This document shows, piece after piece, positions 1 through 8,744 of a DNA stretch of 64,000 bases; positions within the stretch are counted from its first letter, which is position 1; every line of letters starts with the position of its first letter. Source of the stretch: Singulisphaera sp. GP187 (GTDB lineage: Bacteria > Planctomycetota > Planctomycetia > Isosphaerales > Isosphaeraceae); NCBI RefSeq assembly GCF_900129635.1, contig NZ_FSRB01000001.1, positions 5,855,501-5,919,500 on the forward strand. Direction: 5' to 3'. The position numbers were made by a program, and so were the translations under genes. The notes below the pieces were generated by a model, which worked only from the letters and a program-made list of their open reading frames with translations, did no database searches and was not told where the DNA came from.

Positions 1-844
1 GGAGCACCCGCACCCAGATGAGGACCGGATAGCCGAGCTCGAACGCGAGGGCGGAATGGGTCAGCAAGTTCAGGAGCCAGGGGTAAGCGGCCAGCCAGGT
101 CAGGTCGAGCTGGCCGAACTCGGCCGAGGCGAGTACGCCCCAGATCGCCGTCCCCGACCACCAACTGGGCCCTTGGAGTTTCGCCAGGCCGGCCATCCCG
201 TAGATCAAGACCAGGTGAAGCTGAATCAGCCGAAGCGCCAGGTTGGCCGACACCGAGGGCTCGGGGACGCCCGATGGGACCGTCCAACGGCCGTCGTGAC
301 GCCGCCGGGCGACCGCCGCGCGGGCCAGGCGATACCGCGCCAGGAAGCGGTCGAGCGAGACCGCCTGGCCACTCGCGAACGTGAACGCCAGGTAGAGCGT
401 CCAGGCCGAGACGATCTGGTCGAACCCGAACAGCGAAACCGGAACCCGCCGCGCGACCGAGACCACGATCACCCAGGCGAGCACCGCCGTCACCCGGCTC
501 CAGAGGCCGACCGTGAACAGGGCGACCACGACCAGGCAGGCGACCCAGACCAGTCGCAGCAGCGCGTCGGGCACATGGAACCAGAACGACCAGGCGGCCG
601 GTGCCTGCATCCGGTGCACGAACCGGACCGACTCGGGATCGGCCCATCCGTCCGACCCGAAGAAGGCGTGAAGGTCGAGTCCGTAGACCAGCAGGTTCCA
701 GAACAGCAAGACCCCGACGCTGATGCGAATGAGGCCCAGAGCCGTCGGGTCGGCGGGCGTGAAGAAGAAGCGGTTCCAACCGCGCCGGACCGTGTTGAGG
801 AGGTGCGCGGGGTATTCGACCAGGCTGTTCAGAAAGCGTCGCAA
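1..844 (-). CDS. HTTM domain membrane protein, C-terminus beyond window
   Basis: I translated this frame by hand, because the gene runs off the left edge. It opens with a TTG (844-842) and reads an N-terminal W-N-R-F-F-F-T-P-A-D-P segment, then GLIRISVGVLLFWNLLVYG and about four further hydrophobic segments with conserved Trp and His. This is the pattern of the HTTM family, the membrane part of vitamin K-dependent gamma-carboxylase-like proteins. Bacterial HTTM proteins are mostly of unknown function. The start overlaps the end of the upstream gene by 16 bases, so the two are probably translationally coupled. The family call is good; the exact start and any enzymatic activity are uncertain. 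Confidence 0.8.
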   Translation of the reverse strand, partial: MRRFLNSLVEYPAHLLNTVRRGWNRFFFTPADPTALGLIRISVGVLLFWNLLVYGLDLHAFFGSDGWADPESVRFVHRMQAPAAWSFWFHVPDALLRLVWVACLVVVALFTVGLWSRVTAVLAWVIVVSVARRVPVSLFGFDQIVSAWTLYLAFTFASGQAVSLDRFLARYRLARAAVARRRHDGRWTVPSGVPEPSVSANLALRLIQLHLVLIYGMAGLAKLQGPSWWSGTAIWGVLASAEFGQLDLTWLAAYPWLLNLLTHSALAFELGYPVLIWVRVL

Positions 845-1476
845 GAGAACTCTCCGATCCGTTCCGGCGTGGTATAAAACTCCTCGGCGTCGAGGTTCAC
901 GCGCGGGTGGCCTGGGGCCGCAAGTTCTTGCCGGACCCGCTCGAGGTCCGGAATCAGATGAGTCTGCGTGACGAGCGTGATCGTCGCGGCGCCGGGGTGG
1001 CTCCGCGCCAGATGCCGCGCGTAGGACCGTGCCCAGGTGCTCTTGGCACCGTCGCCGGTGATCGCTCGGGCGGTCTCGAAATCGACCACCAGGTGATTGG
1101 CCAAGGCGAGTTGGCGTTGATAGCGCAGGCTCGGCCGAACTGTCCGGTCGGGGAGACGAATCGTCACGTCGGGGCGGCCGTCGGCATAGTGGATCGTCGC
1201 GATCGCGATCGGGGTCGGCGGTGGCTCGGGGGCGTAATAACGGTAGGTGTACCCCTGGTCGATCCGTTGGAAATAGCCGGCGAACGGTTGGACGAGCGCC
1301 TGCTCGAGGATCGAGGACGGGGGAGCCGCCAATGCGCCGGCGAGCAACGCCGTCCCATGGATCAGCAACCCGACCGTGACCAGCCCACGCGCCCAGCCCG
1401 GCCATCCGCGCTCCGGAGGGAGTCGGTCTGGGCTCTCTGGGTGGTCGGCATTGAATTTGCTGACTTTGCTGGCCAA
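829..1476 (-). CDS. Membrane-anchored hypothetical protein, partner of HTTM protein
   Basis: The protein has 215 residues, with one hydrophobic segment near residues 30-50 (GLVTVGLLIHGTALLAGALA) followed by a soluble region with YTYRYYAPEPPPTP and IRLPDRT stretches. I chose the TTG at 1476 because AAGGAG lies six bases upstream; a GTG at 1539 would add 21 residues. It overlaps the HTTM gene that follows. Planctomycete HTTM proteins often have such a single-pass neighbour, so it is probably an extracytoplasmic subunit of the same complex. I recognise no catalytic motif. Confidence 0.65.
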   Translation of the reverse strand: MASKVSKFNADHPESPDRLPPERGWPGWARGLVTVGLLIHGTALLAGALAAPPSSILEQALVQPFAGYFQRIDQGYTYRYYAPEPPPTPIAIATIHYADGRPDVTIRLPDRTVRPSLRYQRQLALANHLVVDFETARAITGDGAKSTWARSYARHLARSHPGAATITLVTQTHLIPDLERVRQELAAPGHPRVNLDAEEFYTTPERIGEFSCDAF

Positions 1477-2040
1477 CGGCCGCTCCTTGGATGTCGACAG
1501 AATCGTTACGAACCGACTCTGGAGCCACGAGTGCGCCACGGTTCGCGGCCGTCCGCGAAGGTCCGGATCCGAGCTGAAAACGAAGCCTGCCGAGACCGGT
1601 TCTCCATCGACCCGCGACGGGAATCGAGAACCGGTCGTGCTTGAGAATCAGTGAGCCCGCCCCTCATCGTCGCAATCCGGTTCGTGCGATTGCTGGGCGT
1701 CGTAATCCTTGATCCTAACAACTCCACGGAAGTCAGGCCAAGAGCGATCGAAAGATCGACCATTAGGGATATTCGGAAAATTTGCTATAAGTCTCCCAAA
1801 CAGTTGTTGTCTCGCCATTTTCACACGGGGATGTTGCAATCGTGCCGTTCACGGATTAGACTTTGCGAGGAATGAGAAGAGTCTAGCGATCAAGGCAACT
1901 CGGCGGATTGCTGGGGTGGGGTCGATCGGCTCAAATGGGGCGAGCCAGACTCTTGAGCATCCGACTGATTACGAAGGTACGTCTCGTGGTGGTTGCCGGC
2001 CCCGCGTTTGGTCATCTCGAATTGCACCAGGAGGTCTGAA
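1477..2040. other. Intergenic region, no gene seen
   Basis: This divergent spacer separates the minus-strand HTTM pair from the plus-strand repeat lipoprotein. It is visibly more AT-rich around 1690-1870. A TATAAG-like -10 box occurs at 1786-1791 without a convincing -35. The open frames across it have no coding character. Confidence 0.5.
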
Positions 2041-2709
2041 ATGCAGGGAACGATCGTTTTGTTGATGGCCCTTAGTGGCGTCGGTTGTCACCACAAGAAC
2101 TGTGGTCCGACCCTTGCCCCGTCGTGCTACAGCTCGTGCTATAGCTCCTGCTACAGTTCGGCGCCCGTGAGCTACACGACGTACGTAGCTCCCTCCTGCT
2201 ACAGCTCCTGCTATAGCAGCTGCTATTCTTCGTCCTGCTATTCTTCGTCCTGCTATTCTTCGTCCTGCTACAGCAGCGCCTGCTACAGCAGTGCGTGCTA
2301 CAGCGGCGGTTGCTATGGTGGTTGCTACGGTGGCAAGCATCATGGTGGCTTGTTCCGTGGGCTGTTCGGCCACAAGCGACACAATAGCTGCTGCGACGCG
2401 GCCTACGCGACCGTGAGCTGCTACAGCGGTTGCTACGGCTCGAACTATGCTCCGGCGGTCTACGGCAGCTACACGCCGGTCTACTCGGGTGATGCCTACG
2501 CCTCGAGCCAGGCCTACCCGACCGGCCAGTCGACCTGGAGCCCCGCGGCTCCGACTCCGGCCCCGGCCGCCGCTCCGGCTGCCCCGGCCAGCTCGACCGA
2601 GGTTGCTCCCCCCGCCCCCGCCGCCTCGGTTCCGGCCGCTCCCGCTGCGGAGAGCACCCCGCCGCCGCCCCCGGCCCCGGCGACCGATGCCCCCGCGCCG
2701 CCCAAGTAA
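2041..2709 (+). CDS. Cys-Tyr repeat lipoprotein with Pro/Ala-rich tail
   Basis: The ATG at 2041 follows AGGAGG by five bases, so it is preferred to the upstream frame beginning at 1993. The 222-residue product starts with a short hydrophobic segment ending in LSGVGC, a plausible lipobox for lipidation at Cys16. Next come about ten CYSS units, then CYSGG and CYGG units (roughly residues 28-98), a His/Gly/Lys patch, a second Tyr/Ser-rich segment and a low-complexity Pro/Ala tail (residues 160-222). It is probably an exported envelope protein able to form many disulfides or bind metal. No enzymatic domain is seen. Similar Cys-rich repeat proteins are typical of planctomycetes. Confidence 0.8.
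   Translation: MQGTIVLLMALSGVGCHHKNCGPTLAPSCYSSCYSSCYSSAPVSYTTYVAPSCYSSCYSSCYSSSCYSSSCYSSSCYSSACYSSACYSGGCYGGCYGGKHHGGLFRGLFGHKRHNSCCDAAYATVSCYSGCYGSNYAPAVYGSYTPVYSGDAYASSQAYPTGQSTWSPAAPTPAPAAAPAAPASSTEVAPPAPAASVPAAPAAESTPPPPPAPATDAPAPPK
2221..2265 (+). repeat. Three tandem 15-bp units inside the Cys-Tyr repeat gene
   Basis: The 15-base unit TGCTATTCTTCGTCC is repeated three times without a mismatch and encodes Cys-Tyr-Ser-Ser-Ser each time. Neighbouring units use other codons (TGCTACAGC and others), so these three copies look like a recent slippage expansion. Confidence 0.85.
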
Positions 2710-2782
2710 TGATCGCTCAGGGATTCTGAGGTGACCAAGCCCCGCGAGGGGCTCTGATAATCGAGGGCCTGAACGGCCCCAA

Positions 2783-2830
2783 CGGTCCATCGTGGCGTCG
2801 CGACGCCACGATGGACCGCTTTATTGTTAG
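2783..2830 (+). terminator. Perfect 36-bp palindrome, likely terminator of the repeat lipoprotein
   Basis: The 18-base arms at 2783-2800 and 2801-2818 are exactly complementary with no spacer, and CTTTATTGTT follows. It lies about 75 bases after the stop codon. The stem is long and GC-rich; the T tract is imperfect. Confidence 0.65.
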
Positions 2831-3007
2831 AGGCGGGCGATTCTTGATCCTTTTAGAATGCTTGGGCCGGTGGGCTGGTAGGGACAATGAGCGTTATGCT
2901 AGCTTTCTCGAATCAGGTTCGGTTATAATCCCTGGCACAAAGCCGTCCGGCGGGGATAGGCGCCTGGGCGTTGATGCCAGTCAAGGGAATCGAAGGAACG
3001 TCTCCCG

Positions 3008-3898
3008 ATGTCTACCACCCTCCCGCATTCCTCGTCCATGACCTCTTTAAATTCAAACAGCGATCCCGACCAACTCTCAACGACCCCCGACGACGATCAT
3101 GCCCGTCGCGAGTGGTTGATCCGCAACCTCGGCGAGACGGTCTGTCGCCAGCTCGGCATTTACCGGATCCCCGATGATCTGGTCCTTTCCGTGGTCATTC
3201 CGGTCTACAATGAAGTCCGGACCCTGCATGAGATCCTCCGGCAGGTCCGTGCGGTCCCGATCGCGAAGCAGATCATTCTCGTCGATGACTGTTCGACCGA
3301 TGGCACTACGGATCTGCTTCGCAAGTGGGCCGAAACGGAGTCCGACCTGACGGTCGTCTTCCACGAGAAGAACCGGGGCAAAGGGGCCGCCCTGAGGACG
3401 GGCTTCGCCCACGCAACCGGTCAAATCGTCATCGTCCAGGACGCCGACCTCGAATACGACCCTGCGCAGTACCCCCAATTGATTCAGCCGATTGTTGAGG
3501 GCCATGCTGACGTCGTCTACGGCTCTCGGTTCAGCGGCGAGTCGCACCGGGTGCTCTACTTCCGGCACACGCTGGGCAACAAGTTCTTGACGTTCCTGTC
3601 CAACTGGTTCACCAATCTGAACCTGACGGACATGGAGGTCTGCTACAAGGTCTTCCGTCGCGAGGTGATTCAGGGGATTACCCTGGAGAGCAACCGGTTC
3701 GGGTTCGAGCCGGAAGTGACGGCCAAGGTCGCCCGGTTCAAAGTCCCGGCGATTGGAGACCGGCCGGCGCGGCTGTGCCGGATCTACGAAAGACCGGTCA
3801 GCTACAATGGGCGGGATTATCACGAAGGGAAGAAGATCGGCTGGAAAGACGGCGTGCAGGCCTTGTACTGCATCGTCCGCTACGCCCTGGCCGATTAA
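3008..3898 (+). CDS. Family 2 glycosyltransferase (dolichyl-phosphate mannose synthase-like)
   Basis: The protein has 296 residues with a GT-A fold signature: VVIPVYNE at about residue 62, LVDDCSTDGT near 94, the acceptor-phosphate region NRGKGAALRTGF near 121 and the metal-binding DADLEYDP near 142. It resembles DPM1/GtrB-type enzymes that move a sugar from a nucleotide donor to polyprenyl phosphate at the membrane. There is no C-terminal transmembrane pair, so it is a soluble or peripheral form. A TATAAT box at 2924-2929 without a clear -35 may be part of its promoter. The donor sugar is unknown. Confidence 0.9.
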   Translation: MSTTLPHSSSMTSLNSNSDPDQLSTTPDDDHARREWLIRNLGETVCRQLGIYRIPDDLVLSVVIPVYNEVRTLHEILRQVRAVPIAKQIILVDDCSTDGTTDLLRKWAETESDLTVVFHEKNRGKGAALRTGFAHATGQIVIVQDADLEYDPAQYPQLIQPIVEGHADVVYGSRFSGESHRVLYFRHTLGNKFLTFLSNWFTNLNLTDMEVCYKVFRREVIQGITLESNRFGFEPEVTAKVARFKVPAIGDRPARLCRIYERPVSYNGRDYHEGKKIGWKDGVQALYCIVRYALAD

Positions 3899-3960
3899 TC
3901 CCGAACGTCAGGTCGCCTCTACTTTCTCTCTCTCGGTCGGTCGGACGGGGAGCGCTCGCC

Positions 3961-4812
3961 ATGACGCGGTTTCGGCTTCTGGGAACCGCGCTGGCCGCGG
4001 TTCACCTCATGCTCCAGGCTCCGCTGGCCGCGCAGGTGACGGAGACGCCCCCTCAGCCGAGTGCGATCGAGAAGGCGAAGGACCAGGAGTCGACGAACGA
4101 GAAGGCGAAGGCGAAGCCGGCACGACGGCCTCGCCGCTCGTCCGGCCCTCGGATGTACATGGGCCGGCCAATCGCCGACGTGATGTCGTTCCACGGCGCC
4201 GACTGGCTCGTGCGCGACACGCGGGAGCAAGAAGAGCAGCCCGAGGCAATGCTCGACGCCCTGAAGATCAAGCCGGGGTCGACCGTGGCCGACGTCGGCG
4301 CCGGAGTCGGCTACACGAGCCTCAAGCTCGCTCGCCGGGTCGGATCCGACGGAATCGTGCTGGCGACCGACGTCCAGCCCGAGATGCTCCAGATGCTTGC
4401 GGCCAACGCTCGCGCGGCCGGCCTGAAGAACGTCCGGCCGATCCGTTGCACGTCGACCGACACCAAGCTACCCGAAGGCAAGGTGGATCTGGTGCTGATG
4501 GTCGACGTCTACCACGAGTGCGTCGACCCCGAGACCACGCTTCAAGGGGTACTCAAAGCCTTGAAGCCGGGGGGCCGACTCGTCCTGGTCGAATTCCGCG
4601 GCGAAGATCCTGAGGTGCCGATCAAGCCCGAGCACAAGATGACCTTCGCCCAGGTCCGCCGCGAACTCGAACCGCAAGGGTTCAAGTTCAAGGAGAAGTT
4701 CGACTTCCTCCCCTGGCAACACATCATCGTCTTCGAGAAGCCGGCTGCGAAGGAGAAGGATCAGGACAAACTTGAGGACCCGTCGGTACGTTCCAAGACC
4801 GACAATCCTTGA
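3961..4812 (+). CDS. Exported class I SAM-dependent methyltransferase
   Basis: The ATG at 3961 gives 283 residues with an N-terminal signal peptide (RLLGTALAAVHLMLQAPLAAQ). A Lys/Glu-rich linker follows, then the Rossmann methyltransferase core: motif I VADVGAGVGYTS near residue 109, an acidic residue in ATDVQPEML, and VDLVLMVDVYHE near 178. The C-terminus ends in the family strand FLPWQHIIVFEK. Export of a SAM methyltransferase is unusual because SAM is cytosolic, but signal-peptide forms are common in Planctomycetota. The substrate is not predictable. It follows the GT2 gene by 62 bases and could be co-transcribed. Confidence 0.85.
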   Translation: MTRFRLLGTALAAVHLMLQAPLAAQVTETPPQPSAIEKAKDQESTNEKAKAKPARRPRRSSGPRMYMGRPIADVMSFHGADWLVRDTREQEEQPEAMLDALKIKPGSTVADVGAGVGYTSLKLARRVGSDGIVLATDVQPEMLQMLAANARAAGLKNVRPIRCTSTDTKLPEGKVDLVLMVDVYHECVDPETTLQGVLKALKPGGRLVLVEFRGEDPEVPIKPEHKMTFAQVRRELEPQGFKFKEKFDFLPWQHIIVFEKPAAKEKDQDKLEDPSVRSKTDNP

Positions 4813-4852
4813 GAATTCCTTTCCCCACCTGGGATTGGCATTGATGAGGAGG

Positions 4853-4957
4853 GACAGGGAGCTCACGCTCCCCGCTCGCCTTTCAGGCGAGCGAAATCCA
4901 CCAAAAGGTCAGCGCTCGCTCGCCCCAAAGGCGAGCGGGGAGCGTGAGCTCCCTGTC
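4853..4957. repeat. Dispersed inverted repeat with 28-bp perfect arms
   Basis: The arms 4853-4880 and 4930-4957 are exact reverse complements, with a 49-base centre. Each inner end carries its own smaller hairpin (CGCTCGCC...GGCGAGCG type). It sits between convergent genes and could terminate both. A shorter relative occurs at 8720-8740. Confidence 0.8.
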
Positions 4958-5068
4958 TTCCTGAGGTGAGGACGCAGTACGGGGTGACGCCCCTCCCCCC
5001 TAGCAATTCAATTTTTCATTCCATCCAAGCCCAAGATCGGGCCTGTCGCCCGCGGCCTCAGCCCTGGC

Positions 5069-5974
5069 TCATCCCCCTGCCCCGCGGATTCCGTACCGGT
5101 TGCGGAGGTCGACGATCAAAGCGTCCATGTCGTGAGGGACGGTGGCCTCGACCATGATGTCCTGGCCGGTGAGCGGGTGCCGAAACCCGAGCGTCTGGGC
5201 GTGCAGCGCCTGGCGTTGGAACTGGGCCTTGCAGCGTGGACGATTGCGGGGGCGGTAAACGGCGTCGCCGACGACCGGATGGCCGATCTCGGCCATATGG
5301 ATCCGGATCTGGTGGGTTCGACCGGTCTCGAGCCAGCAGGCCACGAGGCTGGCGACCGGTCCGAACTGCTCGATGACCCGGTAGTGGGTGATCGCCGCCC
5401 GTCCCTCTCCGGGCCGTCGCCCAACGCCGCGTCTCAGGTCGCCGCGGTCGGTGATCAAGGGGAGGTCGATCGTGCCGCTGGCGCGGGTGGGCAGGCCTTC
5501 GACCACGGCGAGATACTGCCGCTCGATGTCGTGCGCTTTGAACAGGGCCTGGAAGGCGCGGACGGCTTCGTGGGTCCGGGCCAGGGCGAGCGCACCGGAG
5601 GTGTCCTTGTCGAGCCGGTGGACAACCCCCACGAACGGCCTGGGGTTGCCGTGGCGAAGCGTGAGATAGCGGCCGGCGCGCTCGATCAAGGTGTCGCGCT
5701 CGCGGTCGGGGGTGGGCAGGGTCAGGACGCCGGCCGGCTTGTCCACGATCAGGACGTGTGGGTCCTCATGGAGGATCCGGAGCCGTCCGGCGACGATTCG
5801 TGCCTTGGGACGATTGGGGAAGAACTCGATCGGGGTGTCGGTCTCGACCTCCCGCCCGGGTTCGTCGCAGCGCTCCCCTTCGAGGTCAATCCGACCATTG
5901 CGCACGGCATCCTGCGCGGCCCTTCGTGAGAGGCCGAATTTCTCGGAGACGAGTTTATCGAGGCGGATCGGCAT
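5069..5974 (-). CDS. RluA-family RNA pseudouridine synthase
   Basis: The protein has 301 residues. An S4-type RNA-binding domain occupies about residues 1-60 (IRLDKLVSEKFGLSRRAAQ). The catalytic domain starts near 65, with LHEDPHVLIVDKPAGVL, and contains the family motif HRLDKDTSGALALAR with the catalytic Asp near residue 122, followed later by LETGRTHQIRIH. Length and domain order fit RluA/RluC/RluD enzymes, which isomerise uridine in rRNA or tRNA. The specific site cannot be told from sequence. Confidence 0.93.
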   Translation of the reverse strand: MPIRLDKLVSEKFGLSRRAAQDAVRNGRIDLEGERCDEPGREVETDTPIEFFPNRPKARIVAGRLRILHEDPHVLIVDKPAGVLTLPTPDRERDTLIERAGRYLTLRHGNPRPFVGVVHRLDKDTSGALALARTHEAVRAFQALFKAHDIERQYLAVVEGLPTRASGTIDLPLITDRGDLRRGVGRRPGEGRAAITHYRVIEQFGPVASLVACWLETGRTHQIRIHMAEIGHPVVGDAVYRPRNRPRCKAQFQRQALHAQTLGFRHPLTGQDIMVEATVPHDMDALIVDLRNRYGIRGAGG

Positions 5975-6389
5975 ACGTGACAGTCACCCTAACCCAGCGC
6001 GATTTGGCTGATGCCTGCCCAAGGGGACAAGTCTTTTTTTTGAGGGATTGGATCCGCACGTTTCGTGAGAAAAACGTCATGGGGAGGGGCGGCCCTCCGT
6101 CCCTGACGACCGCCCGTTTCCCGCGACCCCGCCGGCCCGAAGCCAGGCGAGGAGCGCGGGCAGTCTCAATGGGGACACGGTCGTGCCGTCAACGATTCTC
6201 GACTGTCGAGGACGTCCGTGCCCGTATCGGCCTATTGTACCGTCGAATCAGGATGATTCCACCCCTTCGCCGATCGAGACTCCGCGGCAGGCGGCGCGCG
6301 GCGCGAATCCACCTTGCCGTCGGCACCGGCGATGGCATACCTTTGGGGAGTCTCACCGCTTTGAGTTCGACCCCGCCGGAACGACCCGA
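5975..6389. other. Divergent intergenic region
   Basis: This region lies between the divergent pseudouridine synthase and the IMPase-family gene. A T8 run occurs near 6033. An in-frame ATG at 6183 would extend the next gene, but the added residues (Pro/Arg-rich) have no IMPase-like character. Confidence 0.4.
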
Positions 6390-7190
6390 ATGCATGACCC
6401 CGCGCCGCTTGCCGCCGACCTGGATTTCGTGAAGGCCCTGGCCGCCGAGGTCGCGATCGTGGCCCTGGGGCGATTCCGCGGGGTGACCCCCCAAGAGAAG
6501 GAAAACCAGAGCTTTGTCACCGACCTCGACCATGACCTCGAACAGTTGATCCGCCAGCGGCTCGGCCAGCGGTTTCCGAACGACCGGCTCACCGGTGAGG
6601 AATACGCCGAGACGGGAGGGGGCGGCCCGAGACGGTGGTCGATCGACCCGATCGACGGGACCGGCAACATGGTCCACGGGCTGCCGCTCTGGGCGATCAG
6701 CATCGGCCTGCTCGACCAGGGAGAGCCGGTGCTCGGCGTGATCGCGATCCCTCCCTTGGGCGAGCTGTTCTGGGCCGTCAAAGGGGGCGGAGCCTGGCGC
6801 GACGGCGAGCGACTCACGGTGCGCGACGCCGAGTCCTTTCACGTCCAGGACAACGTCTGCGTCGGGACCAACGCCTTGCGGGCGGTCGACCCCAGGTCCT
6901 TGCCGGGTCGGCTTCGCGACCTCGGTAGCGCCTGCTGCGAGATGACCTTCGTCGCCGCCGGCCGGCTCCAGGCTTGCACCTTCCTCGGCGAAGCCGCGCA
7001 CGACGTGGCCGCCGGGGCGGTGATCGCGGCCGAGGCGGGCTGTCACTTCGGCACGATCGACGGCCAGGTCCTCTCCCCCACCGAGCTGGTCGCGAATACC
7101 CCCGTCGCCCGCCCGACTTTCGTCGCGCCTCCCCGTCGCCTTGCGGCGCTCATGGCCGGCGCGCGGCTCTTCAAGCCCGAGCCTTCGTGA
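6390..7190 (+). CDS. Inositol monophosphatase family phosphatase
   Basis: The ATG at 6390 gives 266 residues, the usual family length. Metal-binding motifs are present: GEEY near residue 70, WSIDPIDGTGNMVHGLP near 88, and an AHDVAAGAVIAAEAG segment near 208 matching the WDxAAG motif with His for Trp. The family dephosphorylates inositol phosphates, histidinol phosphate, fructose-1,6-bisphosphate or PAP. The sequence alone does not choose among them, although a HisN-like role is plausible in this phylum. No strong ribosome site precedes the ATG. Confidence 0.88.
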   Translation: MHDPAPLAADLDFVKALAAEVAIVALGRFRGVTPQEKENQSFVTDLDHDLEQLIRQRLGQRFPNDRLTGEEYAETGGGGPRRWSIDPIDGTGNMVHGLPLWAISIGLLDQGEPVLGVIAIPPLGELFWAVKGGGAWRDGERLTVRDAESFHVQDNVCVGTNALRAVDPRSLPGRLRDLGSACCEMTFVAAGRLQACTFLGEAAHDVAAGAVIAAEAGCHFGTIDGQVLSPTELVANTPVARPTFVAPPRRLAALMAGARLFKPEPS

Positions 7191-7327
7191 TCAAGAAATC
7201 CGGAACGCGGAAAACTCGGGAATTGAAAACATGGGAAATTCAGCAAAATTAACAAATTGAATCATCTCTCCGCCGTGCTCTTTCGTGGCTGAACTTTCTC
7301 GGGTTTGCATGTCTCGCGGAGTGCTCT

Positions 7328-7792
7328 GTGCAACGCGTTATCGCCAGTTTGCCCGAGTCGATGGCCGAGCTCTGTCTGATCCGGCTGGGGATCCAGGTTC
7401 GGAGCGTTCGGGCCGTTTTTTCCGCCATTCGCCTGGCTCGGGCGATCGATCGTTCGGCGGCCGACGCGATTGCCGCGGGGGCGGGACTCTTGCATTCCGA
7501 GCGGTTCTCGATCAACCGCAACCATTTCGGCGTGTTGCAGTATTGGCGAAGCTTCGAGGATCTGGAGGCATGGTCGCACCGGCCGCCCCACTCGGAGTGG
7601 TGGCGTCACGCCGTGGAGCGGATGCGAACCAAGGGCGACCTAGGGATCTACCACGAGACGTTTCTTGTGCCTCGCGACCGTATCGAGTCGATCTATCTCG
7701 ATTGTGCGCCCGCGGGGCTGGCCGTGTTCGGAACCACCGGTGAGCCCGTCGGGTCGATGACGACCAGCCGGGGTCGCCTGGGGCGAGGGTAA
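7328..7792 (+). CDS. DUF4188-like (monooxygenase-type) protein
   Basis: A GTG start at 7328 with GGAG seven bases upstream yields 154 residues. The central FGVLQYWRSFEDLEAWSH and the H-P-P-H-S-E-W-W segment match the DUF4188 family of dimeric alpha/beta-barrel proteins distantly related to antibiotic-biosynthesis monooxygenases. No cofactor motif is visible. The next gene starts six bases after its stop codon, so the two form an operon. Confidence 0.75.
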   Translation: MQRVIASLPESMAELCLIRLGIQVRSVRAVFSAIRLARAIDRSAADAIAAGAGLLHSERFSINRNHFGVLQYWRSFEDLEAWSHRPPHSEWWRHAVERMRTKGDLGIYHETFLVPRDRIESIYLDCAPAGLAVFGTTGEPVGSMTTSRGRLGRG

Positions 7793-7798
7793 AACGCA

Positions 7799-8218
7799 AT
7801 GGGTCACTGGGGCGTGAAAAGCTACGAGAACGACGACGCGTCCGACGCTCTTGAGGCGGGGTTCGACGAGGTCCATGGCGCAGTCTACGACGACCTGATG
7901 GACGACCGCAGCCCATTAACATTTGAGCAGGTTCAAGCGAAGCTCGCCGATGCCCGGACCCTCGCCGCCGCACTGGCCGCCCTGAGCGCAACAGTGGGAG
8001 CGCCGTTCGAGGAGTGGGACGAGGTCGAGCGGCTTGCGTTCGCCGGAGTCGTCGTCCGTCACGCCGAGCTTGACGTGCCGATCCCCGACGAGGCTCGGAC
8101 TCGGGCGCTCGACTGGCTCGAGTACGAGGAGATCGAATGGGACGAGACGACTGCGCGGCGGTTGCGCCGGGAGAAAGAGGTCGCCCTGCTGCGGAAAATC
8201 AAGCCGCCGGTGGCTTGA
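7799..8218 (+). CDS. DUF4259-like small acidic protein
   Basis: The protein has 139 residues. Its N-terminus, MGHWGVKSYENDDASDAL, has the G-x-W-G...F/Y-E-N-D-D-A pattern of DUF4259. The rest is helical and rich in Glu, Asp and Ala, with a basic end. GAGGG lies eight bases before the ATG. Function is unknown in the family; the spacing suggests co-transcription with the DUF4188-like gene. Confidence 0.75.
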   Translation: MGHWGVKSYENDDASDALEAGFDEVHGAVYDDLMDDRSPLTFEQVQAKLADARTLAAALAALSATVGAPFEEWDEVERLAFAGVVVRHAELDVPIPDEARTRALDWLEYEEIEWDETTARRLRREKEVALLRKIKPPVA

Positions 8219-8285
8219 GCTCCTCATGATTATGGGGGGGAGAGGGATGGGATTTCGCGGTGTCGACGACGGAGAATCGCCTGTT

Positions 8286-8744
8286 ATGGCCGAGCGCCGG
8301 ACTTTGAGCTTCGCCACACTCGATCGTGTCATGCCCGATGTGGATCAGCTTCTCGAGGGGCACGAGACGGTGGGGAATTGGTCCCTGGGACAGATCTGCA
8401 ATCACCTCGCCACGGCGATCACCGCCTCGGTCGACGGCATCCCGATCCGCGCCCCCTGGATTTATCGGAAGACGATCGGGGTGATGGCTCGTCGTCGGCT
8501 CTTCCAGAGCGGCCGGATGGCCACCGGATTCCAACTCCCCGCTCAATACTGCCCCAAGCCCGGCCTCGATGCGCGTGCCGAGGCCGAGGCGCTTCGCGCG
8601 ACCTTGCGGTACTATGCCGGCTTCCAAGAGCCGCTGGCCATGCACCCGCTCTTCGGCTGGTTGACACGTGACCAGTGGGACCGACTCCACGTCATCCATT
8701 GCGCTCACCACCTCAGCTTCGCTCGCCCCCAAGGCGAGCGGTGA
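8286..8744 (+). CDS. DUF1569 (DinB-like) protein with repeat-derived C-terminus
   Basis: The start at 8286 has GGAGA nine bases upstream and gives 152 residues; upstream ATGs at 8227 and 8248 are possible. The NWSLGQICNHLATAI segment and the HHLSF ending fit DUF1569, a four-helix DinB/YfiT relative. Conserved His residues that may bind metal are present (H in CNHL, HCAHH). The last codons (ARPQGER) are read through the hairpin element at 8720-8740, so the natural end of the protein may have been replaced. Confidence 0.75.
   Translation: MAERRTLSFATLDRVMPDVDQLLEGHETVGNWSLGQICNHLATAITASVDGIPIRAPWIYRKTIGVMARRRLFQSGRMATGFQLPAQYCPKPGLDARAEAEALRATLRYYAGFQEPLAMHPLFGWLTRDQWDRLHVIHCAHHLSFARPQGER
8720..8740. 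repeat. Short hairpin related to the 4853-4957 element
   Basis: CGCTCGCC and GGCGAGCG are separated by five bases, the same core as the central hairpin of the repeat near 4.9 kb. It overlaps the last codons of the DUF1569 gene. Confidence 0.6.

Noticed and set aside
2221..2265. CRISPR-like array from the regular spacing
   Set aside because: The repeats are contiguous 15-base codon units inside a coding sequence, with no spacers and no cas genes nearby.
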